A stretch of DNA of 13,831 nt from an uncultured Acidaminococcus sp. (GCA_900770265.1 CAAGJR010000165.1:1-13831); one strand, 5' to 3'; shown: positions 1-7,031, counted from the first letter of the stretch. The notes: generated from the sequence alone by a model not told the origin. Translations and numbers: made by a program.

Positions 1-596
1 CGGCCGACGTGCAGTTCACCGGCAGCGGCCGGGCCCAGGCCCAGCAATTGTGGCAGCTGGTGCTCCAGGGCCTGAAGCGGCGCCGGAAACGGACGTTCCT
101 GATCTATGCGGAAATGGCGAAAGTGGCCGATTTCCAGGGACAGACCCTGCTCATGGCCGTGAGTACCGATTTCGGCAAGGAAAAGATGGAGGAACCTTCC
201 TTCAAGAATCTGATCCAGGACATCCTGAAGGAAGCCACGGGCCAGCCCATCCGGCTGGAAGTCATGCAGGCGGAGGGAGAAATCACCCTGAACAAGCCTG
301 CCGCGGCTCCCGCTCCGGCGGCTTCCCCTGCGGCGGCCGCTCCCGCCCCGGCGCCAGCCCCTGCGGCTGCAGCACCGGAACCCCCGGCTCCGGAAGCGGC
401 ACCCCTGCCGCCGGAACCGGAAGAACCACCGGCAGTGCCGGAACCGGCCCCTGTGGCCAACCCGGAACCTGCGCCTCCCGCACCCCGGGAGGCGGCAAAA
501 CCAGCAACCCCCGCCACCCCTGTGAAACCCTCGGAGCTCCCGGACGGAGTGAAGAAGGCCATGCAGGTCTTTGGCGGTGAAGTGTATAAAGAATAA
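1..596 (+). CDS. dnaX: DNA polymerase III subunit gamma/tau, C-terminal part (partial at the window start)
   Basis: The reading frame is open from base 3 and enters from upstream, so the GTG at base 9 is internal and not a start. Only about 197 C-terminal residues are seen; the AAA+ ATPase part lies outside. The visible protein has an alpha/beta segment (LVLQGLKRRRKRTFLIYAEM, then a region ending in DILKEATGQPIRLEV) typical of the C-terminal region of Firmicute DnaX. Next comes a linker of about 75 residues made almost only of Ala, Pro and Glu, and then a short amphipathic tail with AMQVFGGEVYKE, a usual DnaX ending. In the family, DnaX is the clamp-loader subunit of the replicative polymerase. 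The next gene, ybaB, starts 29 nt after the TAA stop, and the dnaX-ybaB-recR order is widespread in bacteria, which supports the call. No frameshift signal for a short gamma form can be judged because the 5' part is missing. Confidence 0.9.
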   Translation, partial: ADVQFTGSGRAQAQQLWQLVLQGLKRRRKRTFLIYAEMAKVADFQGQTLLMAVSTDFGKEKMEEPSFKNLIQDILKEATGQPIRLEVMQAEGEITLNKPAAAPAPAASPAAAAPAPAPAPAAAAPEPPAPEAAPLPPEPEEPPAVPEPAPVANPEPAPPAPREAAKPATPATPVKPSELPDGVKKAMQVFGGEVYKE

Positions 597-625
597 ATCC
601 CTGTGGGATATTAGGAGGAAATGAA

Positions 626-958
626 ATGTTTAAAGGCGGAATGGCAATGAATGGCATGCAGGGCATGCTGAAGAAAGTGCAAAAGATGCAGAGCCAGATG
701 AGCAAACTGCAGGAAGAACTGAAAGAACGGGAAGTGGAAGGCACCGCCGGCGGCGAAGCCGTCAAGGTCGTGGTGAACGGCAACAAGAACCTGCTGAAAC
801 TGACCATCTCTCCCGATGCCGTGGATCCGGACGACGTGGAAATGCTCCAGGACCTGATCGTCACCGCCGTCAATGACGCCATGAAGAAAGTGGACGACAT
901 GACGGAAAGCGAACTGGGCAAGGTCACTGGCGGGCTGAAGATCCCCGGGATGTTTTAA
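626..958 (+). CDS. ybaB: YbaB/EbfC family nucleoid-associated protein
   Basis: This 110-residue protein is the usual length for the YbaB/EbfC family. These are small dimeric DNA-binding proteins linked to nucleoid structure and often encoded between dnaX and recR. The N-terminal third is a Met- and Lys-rich helix (GMLKKVQKMQSQMSKLQEEL). The family core follows, with VEGTAGGEAVKVVVNGNKN and a helix around LQDLIVTAVNDAMKKVDDM, and the protein ends in a Gly-rich tail, GGLKIPGMF. The start is the ATG preceded by an AGGAGGA ribosome binding site at 613-619. recR starts 12 nt after the stop, so the genes are probably co-transcribed. Confidence in the family is high. The exact biological role of this family is still debated. 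Confidence 0.95.
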   Translation: MFKGGMAMNGMQGMLKKVQKMQSQMSKLQEELKEREVEGTAGGEAVKVVVNGNKNLLKLTISPDAVDPDDVEMLQDLIVTAVNDAMKKVDDMTESELGKVTGGLKIPGMF

Positions 959-970
959 TCCGGCTGTATC

Positions 971-1567
971 ATGCGGATGGTAAAACCTCTGGCACGGCTC
1001 CACGAACAGCTGCGCAAGCTGCCGGGCATCGGCAGCAAAAGCGCACTGCGGCTGGCGTACCATGTGCTGGATATGAAACGGGAGGACGTGGAGGCTCTGG
1101 CCCAGTCCCTGCTGGATGTAAAGGACAAGGTCCATCTCTGCCGCCAGTGCTTCGACCTGTGCGAAGGGGACCTGTGCGAGATCTGCCAGGACGACACACG
1201 GGACCGGAGCCTGGTGTGTGTGGTGGAACAGCCCCAGGATGTGGCCGCCATGGAGCGGACCCGGGGCTACAAGGGCCTGTACCATGTGCTCCACGGTGTG
1301 CTTTCGCCCCTGGACGGGGTGGGCCCGGACCAGCTGAAAATCCGGGAACTGCTGCTGCGGCTGCAGAAGGGCACCATCAAAGAAGTGATCATCGCTACGA
1401 ACTCCGATGTGGAGGGGGAGGCCACGGCCAACTACCTGGCCGGGCTCATCCGTCCCACGGGCATCAAGGTCAGCCGCATCGCCCATGGTCTGCCCGTAGG
1501 CGGCGACCTGGAATATGCGGATGAACTGACATTGTACAAAGCGCTGGAAAACCGGCGGGAAATCTGA
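971..1567 (+). CDS. recR: Recombination mediator RecR
   Basis: The 198-residue length is standard for RecR. The order of parts is a helix-hairpin-helix with LPGIGSKSA at residues 17-25; a C4 zinc motif with Cys57, Cys60, Cys69 and Cys72; a TOPRIM domain from about residue 80 (LVCVVEQPQDV) through NSDVEGEATANYLAGLI at 144-160; and a C-terminal GLPVGGDLEYADELTLYKAL, which is highly conserved in the family. RecR works with RecO and RecF to load RecA on gapped single-stranded DNA. The start could be the ATG at 971 or the one at 977, as the leader reads MRM. No strong ribosome binding site is seen, which fits translational coupling to ybaB 12 nt upstream. All key residues are present. Confidence 0.97.
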   Translation: MRMVKPLARLHEQLRKLPGIGSKSALRLAYHVLDMKREDVEALAQSLLDVKDKVHLCRQCFDLCEGDLCEICQDDTRDRSLVCVVEQPQDVAAMERTRGYKGLYHVLHGVLSPLDGVGPDQLKIRELLLRLQKGTIKEVIIATNSDVEGEATANYLAGLIRPTGIKVSRIAHGLPVGGDLEYADELTLYKALENRREI

Positions 1568-1583
1568 AAGGCAGGTCGTAACC

Positions 1584-1826
1584 ATGGAAATGTGGCTTGC
1601 GGCGGGGGCAGCCCTGGTGGTGCTGTTCTTCGTCATCAATATGTTCTCTCTGTCGCTGAAACTGCTGTGGAACGGCATCTGCGGGGTGATCCTGCTGTGG
1701 CTGTTCAACCTGGTGGGCGGAATCTTCGGGGCGGCGATCCCCATCAATTTCGTCTCGGCCCTGGTGGCCGGGTTCTTCGGCGTCCCCGGCGTCATCATCA
1801 TGCTGCTGCTGCAGATCATGGGCTGA
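1584..1826 (+). CDS. bofA: BofA family membrane protein (pro-sigma-K processing inhibitor-like)
   Basis: This small 80-residue protein is almost wholly hydrophobic. One segment spans residues 4-20, a second lies around 28-50, and the C-terminal part reads NFVSALVAGFFGVPGVIIMLLLQ. The closing GVPG followed by an aliphatic stretch is typical of BofA. In Bacillus subtilis BofA holds the SpoIVFB protease inactive in the outer forespore membrane, and bofA sits directly after recR there as here. The start ATG lies 16 nt after recR with a modest AAAGGCAGG-like site upstream. The gtrA-like gene starts 4 nt after the stop. Whether this host sporulates cannot be read from the window; many Negativicutes keep bofA-like genes without obvious sporulation. 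The family call rests on the hydrophobic pattern and on position. Confidence 0.8.
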   Translation: MEMWLAAGAALVVLFFVINMFSLSLKLLWNGICGVILLWLFNLVGGIFGAAIPINFVSALVAGFFGVPGVIIMLLLQIMG

Positions 1827-1830
1827 TACC

Positions 1831-2229
1831 ATGCTGCACAAATCTTCCAATGAAAAAGTCCGTGTCCTCTGTTATCTGATCATCGGGGGCACGGCTGCTT
1901 TGTTTGAATGGAGCCTGGTGTATCTGTTCAACCTGCGCTGGGGCTGGAACTATCTGGTGGCCACGGCGGCAGCCTACCTGTGCTCCACGGTCTGTCATTA
2001 TATCGCCACGAACATCTGGGTGTTCACCAGCGGGGTCCGGTACAGCAAACAGAAGGAATTCTCCCTGGTCCTGGTGGTCTCCACCCTGGGCCTTCTGTTC
2101 AATGTGCTGCTCATGCGGATCTTCGTGGGCGGACTGGGCCTGCCGGTGATGATTTCCAAGATCGCCGCCTCGGCCCTTGTGACCATCTGGAACTATTTTT
2201 CCAGGAAAAAATGGATTTACGTGGAATGA
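1831..2229 (+). CDS. GtrA-like family membrane protein
   Basis: This 132-residue protein has four predicted membrane segments, at about residues 12-31, 39-58, 76-94 and 103-120. It ends in ALVTIWNYFSRKKWIYVE. The Asn-Tyr-Phe followed by a basic patch and an aromatic end is characteristic of the GtrA/DPMS-like family (usual form NF.xRKWVF). GtrA-type proteins are thought to move polyprenyl-phosphate-linked sugars across the membrane, or to partner glycosyltransferases that decorate surface polymers. The gene starts 4 nt after bofA, which suggests coupled translation, and is followed after 33 nt by a lipid-kinase-family gene. No dedicated glycosyltransferase partner is next to it, so its substrate is unknown. 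Confidence 0.85.
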   Translation: MLHKSSNEKVRVLCYLIIGGTAALFEWSLVYLFNLRWGWNYLVATAAAYLCSTVCHYIATNIWVFTSGVRYSKQKEFSLVLVVSTLGLLFNVLLMRIFVGGLGLPVMISKIAASALVTIWNYFSRKKWIYVE

Positions 2230-2262
2230 ATTCGTAGAATAAAGAAAAAGTAGGGGATCAAG

Positions 2263-3207
2263 ATGCTGCGTCATAAAGTCGATATCGAAGCGTTCCAGAA
2301 GGTGCTGCTGATCCACAATCGGAATTCCGGGAAACAGAATTTCTTCAGCGGGATCCACAGCAACGTGGAAAGCATTGCCCGGCAGCTCATGCGGATGTAC
2401 GGACCGGAGCGGTTCCAGTACGTCACGGTGGGCACGTTTGCTGAGACCCAGGCCGCCGGGAAGAAAATCTGCGAGGAACAGATCCAGTGGGTCATCGTGG
2501 CCGGGGGCGACGGGACCCTGCGGACCCTGGTGGAAGAATGTGTGGACAAGGATTACTGGCCCTACATCAGTATCTACCCGGCCGGCACGGTGAACCTGGT
2601 GGCCAAGGAATTGATGCAGAAGACCGATGTGCACAACTGGATGTACCGGGTCTCCAAAGGGGTCACCACTCCGGTGTGCCTGGGCAAGGCCAACGACCGG
2701 ATCTTCCTGACCGTGGCCGGGATCGGCGTGGATTCCATGGTGGTGAAGCAGGTGACGCCCAAGGAAAAGAAGTACCTGTCCACCCTGGCCTATGTGCGCC
2801 AGAGCGGCCGGGTGCTGGGCAACGAAATGCTGCTCCACAACTGGAAGTATCGCTTCCAGGTCATGATCAACGGCGACGGTACCTGGCATCAGGCCAGTTC
2901 TGTCATCGTGACCAAGAGCCGTTATTATGCGGGGCGGTTCTCTCTGGTCAACGGGGGTTCCCTGTCGAAACCCACCATGCATGTGTGCCTGTTCACCAAG
3001 GGGCGCTGCGTGGACTTTCTGCGGTATACGGCCCTCATTGCGGCCGATATGCTGAATCTGGATAAGAGTGTGGAAATCTACCCGGCCACCCAGGTGGATA
3101 TCCGCTGCAATGTGAAGAAGTTTGCAGCCGAGCTGGACGGGGATGCAGTGGTGGATTCTCCGCTGTCCATCGTCCTGCTGCCCAAACCGCTGCAATTCAT
3201 TTCCTGA
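2263..3207 (+). CDS. Diacylglycerol kinase catalytic-domain family lipid kinase (DgkB/YegS/BmrU type)
   Basis: This 314-residue protein is the usual length for soluble DagK-domain lipid kinases. Visible motifs are an N-terminal LLIHNRNSGK (residues 15-24), the nucleotide-binding GGDGT at 81-85, PAGTVNLVAKEL at 106-117 (the conserved PxGTxNxxA block), and a C-terminal AELDGDAV near 289-296 that matches the family's DGE-type motif. Such enzymes phosphorylate diacylglycerol or related lipids with ATP. DgkB-type members return diacylglycerol to phosphatidic acid. The start ATG has a GTAGGGG site about 7 nt upstream. The next gene, a phosphoglycerol-transferase-like sulfatase, begins 10 nt after the stop. 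The DAG-recycling role is inferred from that neighbour; the substrate could also be another lipid. Confidence 0.88.
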   Translation: MLRHKVDIEAFQKVLLIHNRNSGKQNFFSGIHSNVESIARQLMRMYGPERFQYVTVGTFAETQAAGKKICEEQIQWVIVAGGDGTLRTLVEECVDKDYWPYISIYPAGTVNLVAKELMQKTDVHNWMYRVSKGVTTPVCLGKANDRIFLTVAGIGVDSMVVKQVTPKEKKYLSTLAYVRQSGRVLGNEMLLHNWKYRFQVMINGDGTWHQASSVIVTKSRYYAGRFSLVNGGSLSKPTMHVCLFTKGRCVDFLRYTALIAADMLNLDKSVEIYPATQVDIRCNVKKFAAELDGDAVVDSPLSIVLLPKPLQFIS

Positions 3208-3212
3208 GGGGG
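3206..3212 (+). promoter_or_regulatory. Ribosome binding site that fixes the sulfatase start
   Basis: GAGGGGG lies 5 nt before a GTG at 3218-3220. It overlaps the TGA stop of the kinase gene. It supports the GTG start over an in-frame ATG at 3122, which would lie deep inside the kinase gene. Confidence 0.75.
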
Positions 3213-3217
3213 CTGCT

Positions 3218-5254
3218 GTGAAAAAGAAACTCGCATACATCCTGTTCCTGGTCGTCTGCTTCGTGGCAGAGGCCGGGTATCGCTGGAACTTTTTAAAGGA
3301 CATCACACCCTTTCCCTGGGCGGAATTCTGGTATCACACCCTGAACTATTTCCTGCGGGATGTGCTGCTTTCCCTGGTGGCACTGCTGCTGTACGTGCGC
3401 CGGAAGCGGATCCCCGACCGGATCCACCGGTATTTCCCGGTGGTGGTCGTGGGGGTGCTGTACCTGATCGACGCCCTGTTCATGGTCACGTACCTGGAAC
3501 TGGATCCGGGCTTCATGAGTACGCTGTCGGTGCTGGCCGGGCTGTTCAACAACATCGTGCTGGTGCTGCTGGCGGCCATGATCTACCACCACTGGCCCAA
3601 CAGATTCTGGAAGGTCATCTATTTCCTGGTTTACTACGTGACCTGCGTACTGATCCTGGGGGATGGCATCTACTTCTGGAACACGTCCATGCACGTGGAG
3701 AGCGTGCTGTTCGACAACCTGAACATCTACGCCGCCAAGGGCATCCTGGCCACTACGGAGAACTGGCAGCTGGGGCTGATCGCCGCCGTGCTGCTGCTGT
3801 TCATCCCTCTGTTCCGGGTGAGCCGGCCCCAGCGGCACAAACCGAACCTGCCCTGGTCCCTGCTCTGCGTCGTATTGTTCGCCATGGGGCTGAACGGGGC
3901 CTACTGGCTGCTGTCCGAAGGGGTGTACCAGGCCACGGACAATGTAAGCGGCCTGGACATCGAAGTGGATATGGAAAAGAGCCGCCGCCCCACCCGGGCC
4001 ATGGTGGCCTATCCCATCAATGTGAACTTCTTCCAGAAGGCTTTCTTCAAGACCGACAAGGTGGTGCAGGACCCATGGAAATACCAGGAACGGGAACTGA
4101 CGGACCAGGATGTGACGGAACTGACCCGTCTGGGCATCCTGCCGAAAGAAAAACCGATTCCGCTGAAGAAACCGGCCTATGACCGGGTGGTCATGCTGAT
4201 CCTGGAAAGCGTCCATCGGGATTACCTCCATTACTACAATCCCAACATCCCGGCGGATGCCACGCCGTACCTGGATTCTCTGATCAAGAAATATCCTCAC
4301 ATCGACCACTATTACTCCTCGGCAGTACCCACCACCCAGGGTCTGAACGCCACGTTCCGGTCCCAGCTGATCTACGATAAGGACCTGCCGGGCCAGAAAC
4401 AGCCGTCCCTGTTCCGTAGTGTGCAGCAGGCCGGTTACAGCGGCTACTTCGTCAACGCCTCCAGCCGGTACTATGCCAACGAATACCGGGAATATCCGGC
4501 CCAGTTCGGCATGGAGCACTACCTGGCCAAGGAGGATCTGGGCAACCTTGGGTATAAGGGCGCCAGCGGCTGGGGCTTCCACAATGACGTGATGTACGAC
4601 TTCACCCTGAAGACCCTGGCTGAGCATAAGGACGACAAGATGCTGCTGGTGTGCAAGACCCTGGATATGCACCAGCCCTACCCGTATTACGGCTATACGT
4701 ATGCGGAGATGCCCGAGGACGTGCGGGACAACGGTACGGCCACCGTATGCGGCATCTACTGGGTGGACAAGACCATCCAGCACTTCTTCGAACAAGCGGA
4801 GAAGGAGGGGCTCATGGATGACCGGACCCTGTTCATCGTCACGGCGGACCACAATCCCCATTCCGGCGGCGAATACAAGAAGCTGGTGGACAATCCCCAG
4901 GACAAGCAGAGCGTGGCTCCCATCCCGGTGATCTTCATCTCGAAGAACCTGCAGCCGTTCAAGGACCTGGACGAAAGCATCTACGCCAGCCAGCAGGATA
5001 TGGCACCCACGCTGCTGAGCCTGCTGGGCCTGCCCACACCGGACGAATTCATGGGCCGGAACCTGCTGCAGCCCGGCAATGAGCGGTCCTACGCCCTGGG
5101 GTATTTCGGGGGCAAGGCGTACTACTATTCCCAGCCGGAGTACGTGGTGGCTACCCTGGACCAGGAGCATCCGGACACGGAAGCCAAGGACGCCATTGCC
5201 AATTACCTGATGTACGGCTACGTCAAGCGGCATCTGGAATTCTTACAGAAATAG
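3218..5254 (+). CDS. Membrane-anchored sulfatase-fold transferase (LTA synthase / phosphoglycerol transferase-like)
   Basis: Counted from the GTG start the protein has 678 residues. The N-terminal part has about five membrane segments (roughly residues 5-20, 45-60, 73-92, 105-122 and 130-150), with a further one or two near 185-200 and 212-232. A linker leads to an extracytoplasmic alkaline-phosphatase/sulfatase-fold domain from about 320. Likely metal and catalytic residues in LtaS-like order are Glu330 in VVMLILES, Thr372 or Thr373 in AVPTTQGLNATF (candidate nucleophile), His485 in TLDMHQPY, and Asp544-His545 in VTADHN. In the family such enzymes move phosphoglycerol or phosphoethanolamine from a phospholipid onto a glycan or lipid. 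The preceding DAG-kinase-family gene suggests phosphatidylglycerol as donor with DAG as by-product; this is inferred. OpgB-like and EptA-like transferases are the main alternatives. It is the last gene of the operon before a strong terminator. Confidence 0.88.
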   Translation: MKKKLAYILFLVVCFVAEAGYRWNFLKDITPFPWAEFWYHTLNYFLRDVLLSLVALLLYVRRKRIPDRIHRYFPVVVVGVLYLIDALFMVTYLELDPGFMSTLSVLAGLFNNIVLVLLAAMIYHHWPNRFWKVIYFLVYYVTCVLILGDGIYFWNTSMHVESVLFDNLNIYAAKGILATTENWQLGLIAAVLLLFIPLFRVSRPQRHKPNLPWSLLCVVLFAMGLNGAYWLLSEGVYQATDNVSGLDIEVDMEKSRRPTRAMVAYPINVNFFQKAFFKTDKVVQDPWKYQERELTDQDVTELTRLGILPKEKPIPLKKPAYDRVVMLILESVHRDYLHYYNPNIPADATPYLDSLIKKYPHIDHYYSSAVPTTQGLNATFRSQLIYDKDLPGQKQPSLFRSVQQAGYSGYFVNASSRYYANEYREYPAQFGMEHYLAKEDLGNLGYKGASGWGFHNDVMYDFTLKTLAEHKDDKMLLVCKTLDMHQPYPYYGYTYAEMPEDVRDNGTATVCGIYWVDKTIQHFFEQAEKEGLMDDRTLFIVTADHNPHSGGEYKKLVDNPQDKQSVAPIPVIFISKNLQPFKDLDESIYASQQDMAPTLLSLLGLPTPDEFMGRNLLQPGNERSYALGYFGGKAYYYSQPEYVVATLDQEHPDTEAKDAIANYLMYGYVKRHLEFLQK

Positions 5255-5259
5255 TTATG

Positions 5260-5312
5260 AGCCAGCGGAGCTGGCTTCCATAGGCTAGTGACTGTTGACT
5301 AGTGACTAGTGA
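5260..5312. repeat. Composite repeat copy A: GC hairpin plus four 7-bp units
   Basis: A perfect 7-bp hairpin (AGCCAGC 5260-5266, loop GGA, GCTGGCT 5270-5276) is followed 8 nt later by four tandem heptamers at 5285-5312. The unit CTAGTGA fills positions 1, 3 and 4 and the variant CTGTTGA fills position 2. The layout and the variant second unit match copy B at 7032-7077. This points to one dispersed family, not to chance. Confidence 0.75.
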
Positions 5313-5313
5313 C

Positions 5314-5345
5314 AGGGGTGTGAAAATGATTTCACACCCCTTTTT
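5314..5345 (+). terminator. Rho-independent terminator after the sulfatase operon
   Basis: AGGGGTGTGAAA (5314-5325) pairs perfectly with TTTCACACCCCT (5330-5341) around the loop ATGA, and five T residues (5341-5345) follow. It begins 1 nt after the heptamer array. It ends directly against the AAAGGAG ribosome binding site of the MATE gene. Confidence 0.93.
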
Positions 5346-5352
5346 AAAGGAG
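5346..5352 (+). promoter_or_regulatory. Ribosome binding site of the MATE gene
   Basis: AAAGGAG lies 8 nt before a TTG at 5361. It starts at the base after the terminator T-tract. It supports the TTG start, as no ATG or GTG is well placed nearby. Confidence 0.75.
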
Positions 5353-5360
5353 TTGATTAG

Positions 5361-6725
5361 TTGTTCAAGGAAAGCTCTGTTACGGGAACTTTTCAAAGCC
5401 GGCTGCGGCGGATCCTGGGGGTCATGATCCCCATCCTGATCACCCAGCTGTGCATTACGGGGATGAGTCTGTTCGATACAGTCATGAGCGGCCACGCGGG
5501 GACAAAAGAACTGGCCGGGGTGGCCATCGGCAGCAACATCTGGATGCCGGTGTTCACCGGCCTGAACGGCATTTTGCAGGCCCTGACTCCCATTGTTTCC
5601 AACTACCGGGGTGCCCGCCAGTTCCAGAAAATCTCGGGGGCTGTGTTCAGCGGCCTCGTCCTGGCGGCGGCCCTGGCCTTTGGTATCATTACCGCCGGCA
5701 GCCAGCTGCTGCCGAAGATCCTGGACACCATGAGCCTGGATCCGGCGGTGCGGCTGGTGGCCTTCCGGTACCTGGGGTTCGTGGCCTGGGGCATCCTGCC
5801 CCTGTTCTCCGCCAGCATCCTGCGGTGCTTCGTGGACAGCCTGGGCTATACCCAGGTGACCATGCGTCTGTTCCTCCTCACCATGCCGGTGAACGCCTGC
5901 ATGAACTACATCTTCATCTTCGGCAAACTGGGCATGCCCGCCCTGGGCGGCCCGGGGGCCGGGGTGGGGACGGCCATCACCTGCTGGCTGCTGTTCGGGG
6001 CCTTTTCCCTGATGGTGCTGCGCCTGAAGGTGTTCCGGGAATTCCATGTGTTCCGGCGGGCAGGGTTCTCCCTGCGCCATATCCGGGAACACCTGCGCAT
6101 CGGCATCCCCATGGGGCTGGCCATCTTCCTGGAGACCAGCTTCTTCGGGGTGGAATGTCTGCTGGTATCCCGGTTTGGCACCATCGTGGTGGCGGCCAAC
6201 CAGGCGGCCATGAGCTTCTGCAACATGCTGTACATGGTGCCCCTCAGTTTCTCTCTGTCCCTGACCATTTTAGTGGGGGCCTATGTGGGGGCGAAGGATT
6301 TCGCCCAGGCCAAGGCCTATGCAGATACGGGGCGGATCTCCAACATCCTGATCGGGGCCTGCTTCGGTCTGCTGCTGTTCCTGGGACGGGGGATCATCGC
6401 CACCCTGTACACGGAAGATGCGGCTCTCATGGCGCCCATCATGCATTTTTTGACATTTGCCGTGGCGTTCCAGTTCTTCGACAGCACGGCGGCCCCCATC
6501 CAGGGGGTGCTGCGGGGGTACAAGGACGTGAAGGCCACGTTCTATTCGGCCCTGGCTTCCTACTGGGGCATCGCCCTGCCCTTCGGTCTGTTTTTGGACC
6601 ACGGGCTGGGGAAGGGACCGGACGGCTACTGGATCGGGCTCATTACCGGGATATTTTTCTCGGCCACGTTCCTGTCCCTGCGGCTGCGGTATATGGAAAA
6701 GAAGTCTCGGGTCTCGAGTCTCTAG
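5361..6725 (+). CDS. MATE family efflux transporter
   Basis: This 454-residue protein with about 12 hydrophobic segments in two halves matches the MATE family in length and pattern. Family-like stretches are PILITQLCITGMSLFDTVMSG near the N-terminus, IGSNIWMPVFTGLNGILQALTPIVSNYRGA, a mid-protein MPALGGPGAGVGTAI, and in the second half LTILVGAYVGAKDF. The N-terminal half resembles NorM-type members, which export cationic compounds with Na+ or H+ antiport; the substrate here is unknown. The start is a TTG with a strong AAAGGAG upstream. The last five residues, RVSSL, and the TAG stop are written by the 7-bp repeat array at 6705-6732. No clear promoter is seen between the upstream terminator and this gene. 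Confidence 0.93.
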   Translation: MFKESSVTGTFQSRLRRILGVMIPILITQLCITGMSLFDTVMSGHAGTKELAGVAIGSNIWMPVFTGLNGILQALTPIVSNYRGARQFQKISGAVFSGLVLAAALAFGIITAGSQLLPKILDTMSLDPAVRLVAFRYLGFVAWGILPLFSASILRCFVDSLGYTQVTMRLFLLTMPVNACMNYIFIFGKLGMPALGGPGAGVGTAITCWLLFGAFSLMVLRLKVFREFHVFRRAGFSLRHIREHLRIGIPMGLAIFLETSFFGVECLLVSRFGTIVVAANQAAMSFCNMLYMVPLSFSLSLTILVGAYVGAKDFAQAKAYADTGRISNILIGACFGLLLFLGRGIIATLYTEDAALMAPIMHFLTFAVAFQFFDSTAAPIQGVLRGYKDVKATFYSALASYWGIALPFGLFLDHGLGKGPDGYWIGLITGIFFSATFLSLRLRYMEKKSRVSSL

Positions 6726-6732
6726 TCTCGAG
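6705..6732. repeat. Heptamer array C overlapping the MATE stop codon
   Basis: Four tandem 7-bp units read TCTCGGG, TCTCGAG, TCTCTAG and TCTCGAG. In reverse complement these are CT(A/C)GAGA-type units, matching the CTAGAGA unit of array B. The third unit holds the MATE stop TAG (6723-6725). No GC hairpin of the A/B type is attached; instead a terminator starts 7 nt downstream. Confidence 0.7.
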
Positions 6733-6739
6733 CAAAAGG

Positions 6740-6775
6740 AAAGGACACGTCCTGAAAACAGGATGTGTCCTTTTT
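6740..6775 (+). terminator. Rho-independent terminator after MATE
   Basis: AAAGGACACGTCCTG (6740-6754) pairs with CAGGATGTGTCCTTT (6759-6773) across loop AAAA, with a single G-T wobble. A run of five T residues (6771-6775) overlaps the stem end. It begins 14 nt after the MATE stop. Confidence 0.92.
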
Positions 6776-6795
6776 ATAATGGAAAAACATGGGGC

Positions 6796-6840
6796 GGGCT
6801 TACCGGGCGACACAGCCTGCGGCTGGTCTTGGTAAGGCCC
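6796..6840 (+). repeat. Palindromic repeat unit U1
   Basis: The outer arms GGGCTTACC (6796-6804) and GGTAAGGCCC (6831-6840) pair with one bulged G. Inside are GGGCGACA, a small hairpin CAGCC-TGC-GGCTG (6813-6825) and TCTT before the closing arm. Read on this strand it aligns element by element with U2 read on the opposite strand. Confidence 0.75.
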
Positions 6841-6888
6841 TACGGAGTAAAATCGAACGATAGATAGGAAATTCATAGAGATTCGTAG

Positions 6889-6936
6889 GGGTCTACCAAG
6901 ATTTTTGCCGAAGGCAAAATATCGCCCGGTAGACCC
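6889..6936 (-). repeat. Palindromic repeat unit U2
   Basis: The outer arms GGGTCTACC (6889-6897) and GGTAGACCC (6928-6936) pair perfectly. The inner hairpin is TTTTGCC-GAA-GGCAAAA (6903-6919). On the minus strand the order is arm, GGGCGATA, hairpin, TCTT, arm, the same as U1. Both stems differ in sequence from U1 yet stay paired. Confidence 0.78.
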
Positions 6937-6980
6937 GCCAAGAAACGTACACTTTGACCGAAGTCTCCAGGGCAGGAAAA

Positions 6981-7000
6981 ATATCGCCCGGTAAGCCCGG
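6981..7000 (-). repeat. Partial repeat unit U3
   Basis: On the minus strand this stretch has the U1 arm followed by GGGCGATAT as in U2, but the rest of the unit is degenerate. Bases 6984-6999 are an exact 16-base reverse complement of 6795-6810, so U3 could also pair with the U1 arm over about 170 bases. Confidence 0.65.
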
Positions 7001-7031
7001 CTCTGGCCTCTCGGAGGGTTATCTGTTCATC

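Noticed and set aside
1..596. Programmed frameshift site in dnaX
   Set aside because: The region where such a slippery run would lie is upstream of the window, and none is seen in the visible part.
3122..3217. Upstream ATG start for the sulfatase gene
   Set aside because: It lies inside the kinase gene, adds 32 residues without membrane or family character, and lacks a ribosome binding site; GTG 3218 has one.
1816..3306. Long minus-strand open frame of 496 codons across gtrA and the lipid kinase
   Set aside because: It is antisense to two genes with clear family motifs; its His/Gln/Gly-rich composition is that of a GC-rich shadow frame. The same holds for 3293-5233 and 11687-13153.
5285..5312. 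CRISPR-like array
   Set aside because: The units are 7 bp with no spacers and there are no cas genes.
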